Shown here piece by piece: positions 23,183-24,259 of a DNA stretch of 24,259 nt (position 1 is its first letter; each line of letters opens with the position of its first letter). The notes beneath the pieces were generated by a model that ran no database searches, was not told the DNA's origin, and worked only from the letters and a program-made list of their open reading frames with translations. The translations under genes and the position numbers were made by a program. The stretch is from Calditrichota bacterium (GTDB lineage Bacteria; Zixibacteria; MSB-5A5; GN15; FEB-12), in the NCBI GenBank assembly GCA_008501655.1, contig QQUK01000340.1:1-24259 (forward strand), written 5' to 3'.

Positions 23183-24259
23183 ATGTTTAAGAAGGTTCAT
23201 CTTTGTACTCTCCTTGTATTGCTGCTCATTACAGCTTCTATTACCGCCCAAACAACTTCACAATCACTCGATTTATCGCCTTCTGAGATTCATCAGATTC
23301 TCTGGGAGCAAAAATCACAGACATTATTTAACAAACAAGTTACCCGTCAGCTTTCTGCATCAGCAGAAGTAAATACTCAGACAAATTATGACATCCAATT
23401 CTATGATGTATTTATCAGAGTAAATGACACGACAGAAATTCTCTATGGTTCTGTTAGATTTGTAGGTGAAATAGTCGACCCTAATGTTACTGAACTTCAG
23501 GTAGATTTATACAATACAATGAATGTTGATTCTATCATAGATAATACCTATGGTGCTTTGACCTATTCAGAATCAGGTGATGTCGTTACCATCACCCTTG
23601 ATCATGCTTATGCAGCAGGTGAACAATTTGATTTTACTTTTTATTACAATGGACATCCGACAGAAGGAGGCTTTCAGGCGTTTTCTTTTGAAATCCGAAA
23701 CGGTGCAAAAGTTATCAGTTCCTTATCAGAACCGTATTTTGCCAGAACCTGGTGGCCATGTAAAGACAGAAATGATGACAAAGCAGACTCATTTTATATA
23801 GCGTTTCAGGTAGATACTTCTTTGTATGCGGCTTCAAACGGAACTCTGGACTCTACTAATCTGAACGGAGATAATACTCATACATTTTTCTACTCCGTCC
23901 GGTATCCGATGGTAACTTATCTCTTTTCGGTAGCAATCTCAAATTATACCGTCTGGACTGATGAGTGGGTTTATAATGCAGGAGCTGATACATTACCTCT
24001 TCTTCATGCAGTATTCCCTGATATGTATGTTTATTCTTTATCTCATTACGATGTTACTCCCGAAGTATTGACTCATTTATCTAAAAATTTCGGTCCATAT
24101 CCTTACCCCGATGAAAAATATGGTCATGCAAACTTTACCTGGGGTGGTGGTATGGAGCATCAGACGATAACTTCTATGAGCGGGTCAACATTCGGGTTTT
24201 ACGAACCGGTTGTCGTCCATGAAGCCGGTCACCAGTGGTGGGGTGATATGATTACCTGC
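23183..24259 (+). CDS. Secreted M1-family zinc aminopeptidase, 5' part only
   Basis: The window holds the first 359 codons; the frame is open to the last base, so the 3' end is missing. ATG 23183 follows GGAGG at 23174-23178. A signal peptide (about 1-25, LLITASITAQ) is followed by the beta-rich N-terminal domain of M1 peptidases (YDIQFYDVFIRVNDTTEILYG ...; ARTWWPCKDRNDDKADSF). The exopeptidase motif reads GGGMEH (321-326), where many family members have GAMEN. The zinc motif HEAGHQWW (346-353) supplies H346, E347 and H350; the third ligand (Glu) should lie just past the window. It trims N-terminal residues from peptides, here probably outside the cytoplasm. Sure of the family. Confidence 0.9.
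   Translation, partial: MFKKVHLCTLLVLLLITASITAQTTSQSLDLSPSEIHQILWEQKSQTLFNKQVTRQLSASAEVNTQTNYDIQFYDVFIRVNDTTEILYGSVRFVGEIVDPNVTELQVDLYNTMNVDSIIDNTYGALTYSESGDVVTITLDHAYAAGEQFDFTFYYNGHPTEGGFQAFSFEIRNGAKVISSLSEPYFARTWWPCKDRNDDKADSFYIAFQVDTSLYAASNGTLDSTNLNGDNTHTFFYSVRYPMVTYLFSVAISNYTVWTDEWVYNAGADTLPLLHAVFPDMYVYSLSHYDVTPEVLTHLSKNFGPYPYPDEKYGHANFTWGGGMEHQTITSMSGSTFGFYEPVVVHEAGHQWWGDMITC

Overview
The window looks like chromosomal DNA from an uncultured bacterium of the FCB group, most likely candidate phylum Zixibacteria or a close relative. This is an inference, not a database match. The support is: low G+C in most genes; two secreted proteins ending in dockerin-type tails of the NIADLVAFVDYSF...GPAP kind, a style I associate with Zixibacteria; an ExbB/ExbD/ExbD/TonB system whose TonBs carry a PYGAFE(M/L)K motif near the N terminus; and a promoter operator that fits the LexA box I recall for Fibrobacter succinogenes.

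Layout. 0-1.5 kb: a serine beta-lactamase-family lipoprotein whose start looks frameshifted by one A. 1.57-3.08 kb (minus): a Wzx-like polysaccharide flippase, separated from the first gene by a shared terminator. 3.16-4.25 kb: a secreted protein with three TonB-C-like repeats. 4.54-4.75 kb: a two-helix membrane miniprotein. 4.8-10.5 kb: a likely energy-transduction operon (periplasmic TPR protein, an unrecognised four-helix membrane protein, ExbB, two ExbDs, TonB) ending in a terminator. 10.67-11.41 kb: a second TonB with its own terminator. 11.54-13.4 kb (minus): a secreted choice-of-anchor-B/LVIVD beta-propeller with a cohesin-like module and a dockerin tail. 13.69-14.25 kb: a small membrane protein of unknown role.

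14.3-17.83 kb is the most unusual part. A consensus promoter carries a perfect LexA-like palindrome in its spacer. It precedes a 69-aa zinc-ribbon protein and a 901-aa Ski2/Hel308-like helicase with a C-terminal winged helix. The locus is packed with dispersed palindromic repeats seen nowhere else in the window, and has higher G+C. The natural reading is a DNA-damage-inducible helicase module, possibly acquired. An in-frame Shine-Dalgarno plus GTG inside the helicase could also release the winged helix as a separate protein.

17.97-20.47 kb: a Lon-type protease with intact Ser-Lys peptidase residues but several altered AAA+ motor residues and a very basic C-terminal tail. 20.69-23.0 kb: a secreted BACON-like/dockerin protein. 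23.18 kb to the end: the 5' part of a secreted M1 zinc aminopeptidase cut by the window edge. Most genes serve the cell envelope (transport energisation, secretion, surface proteins); the helicase and Lon genes are the genome/proteome-maintenance part.
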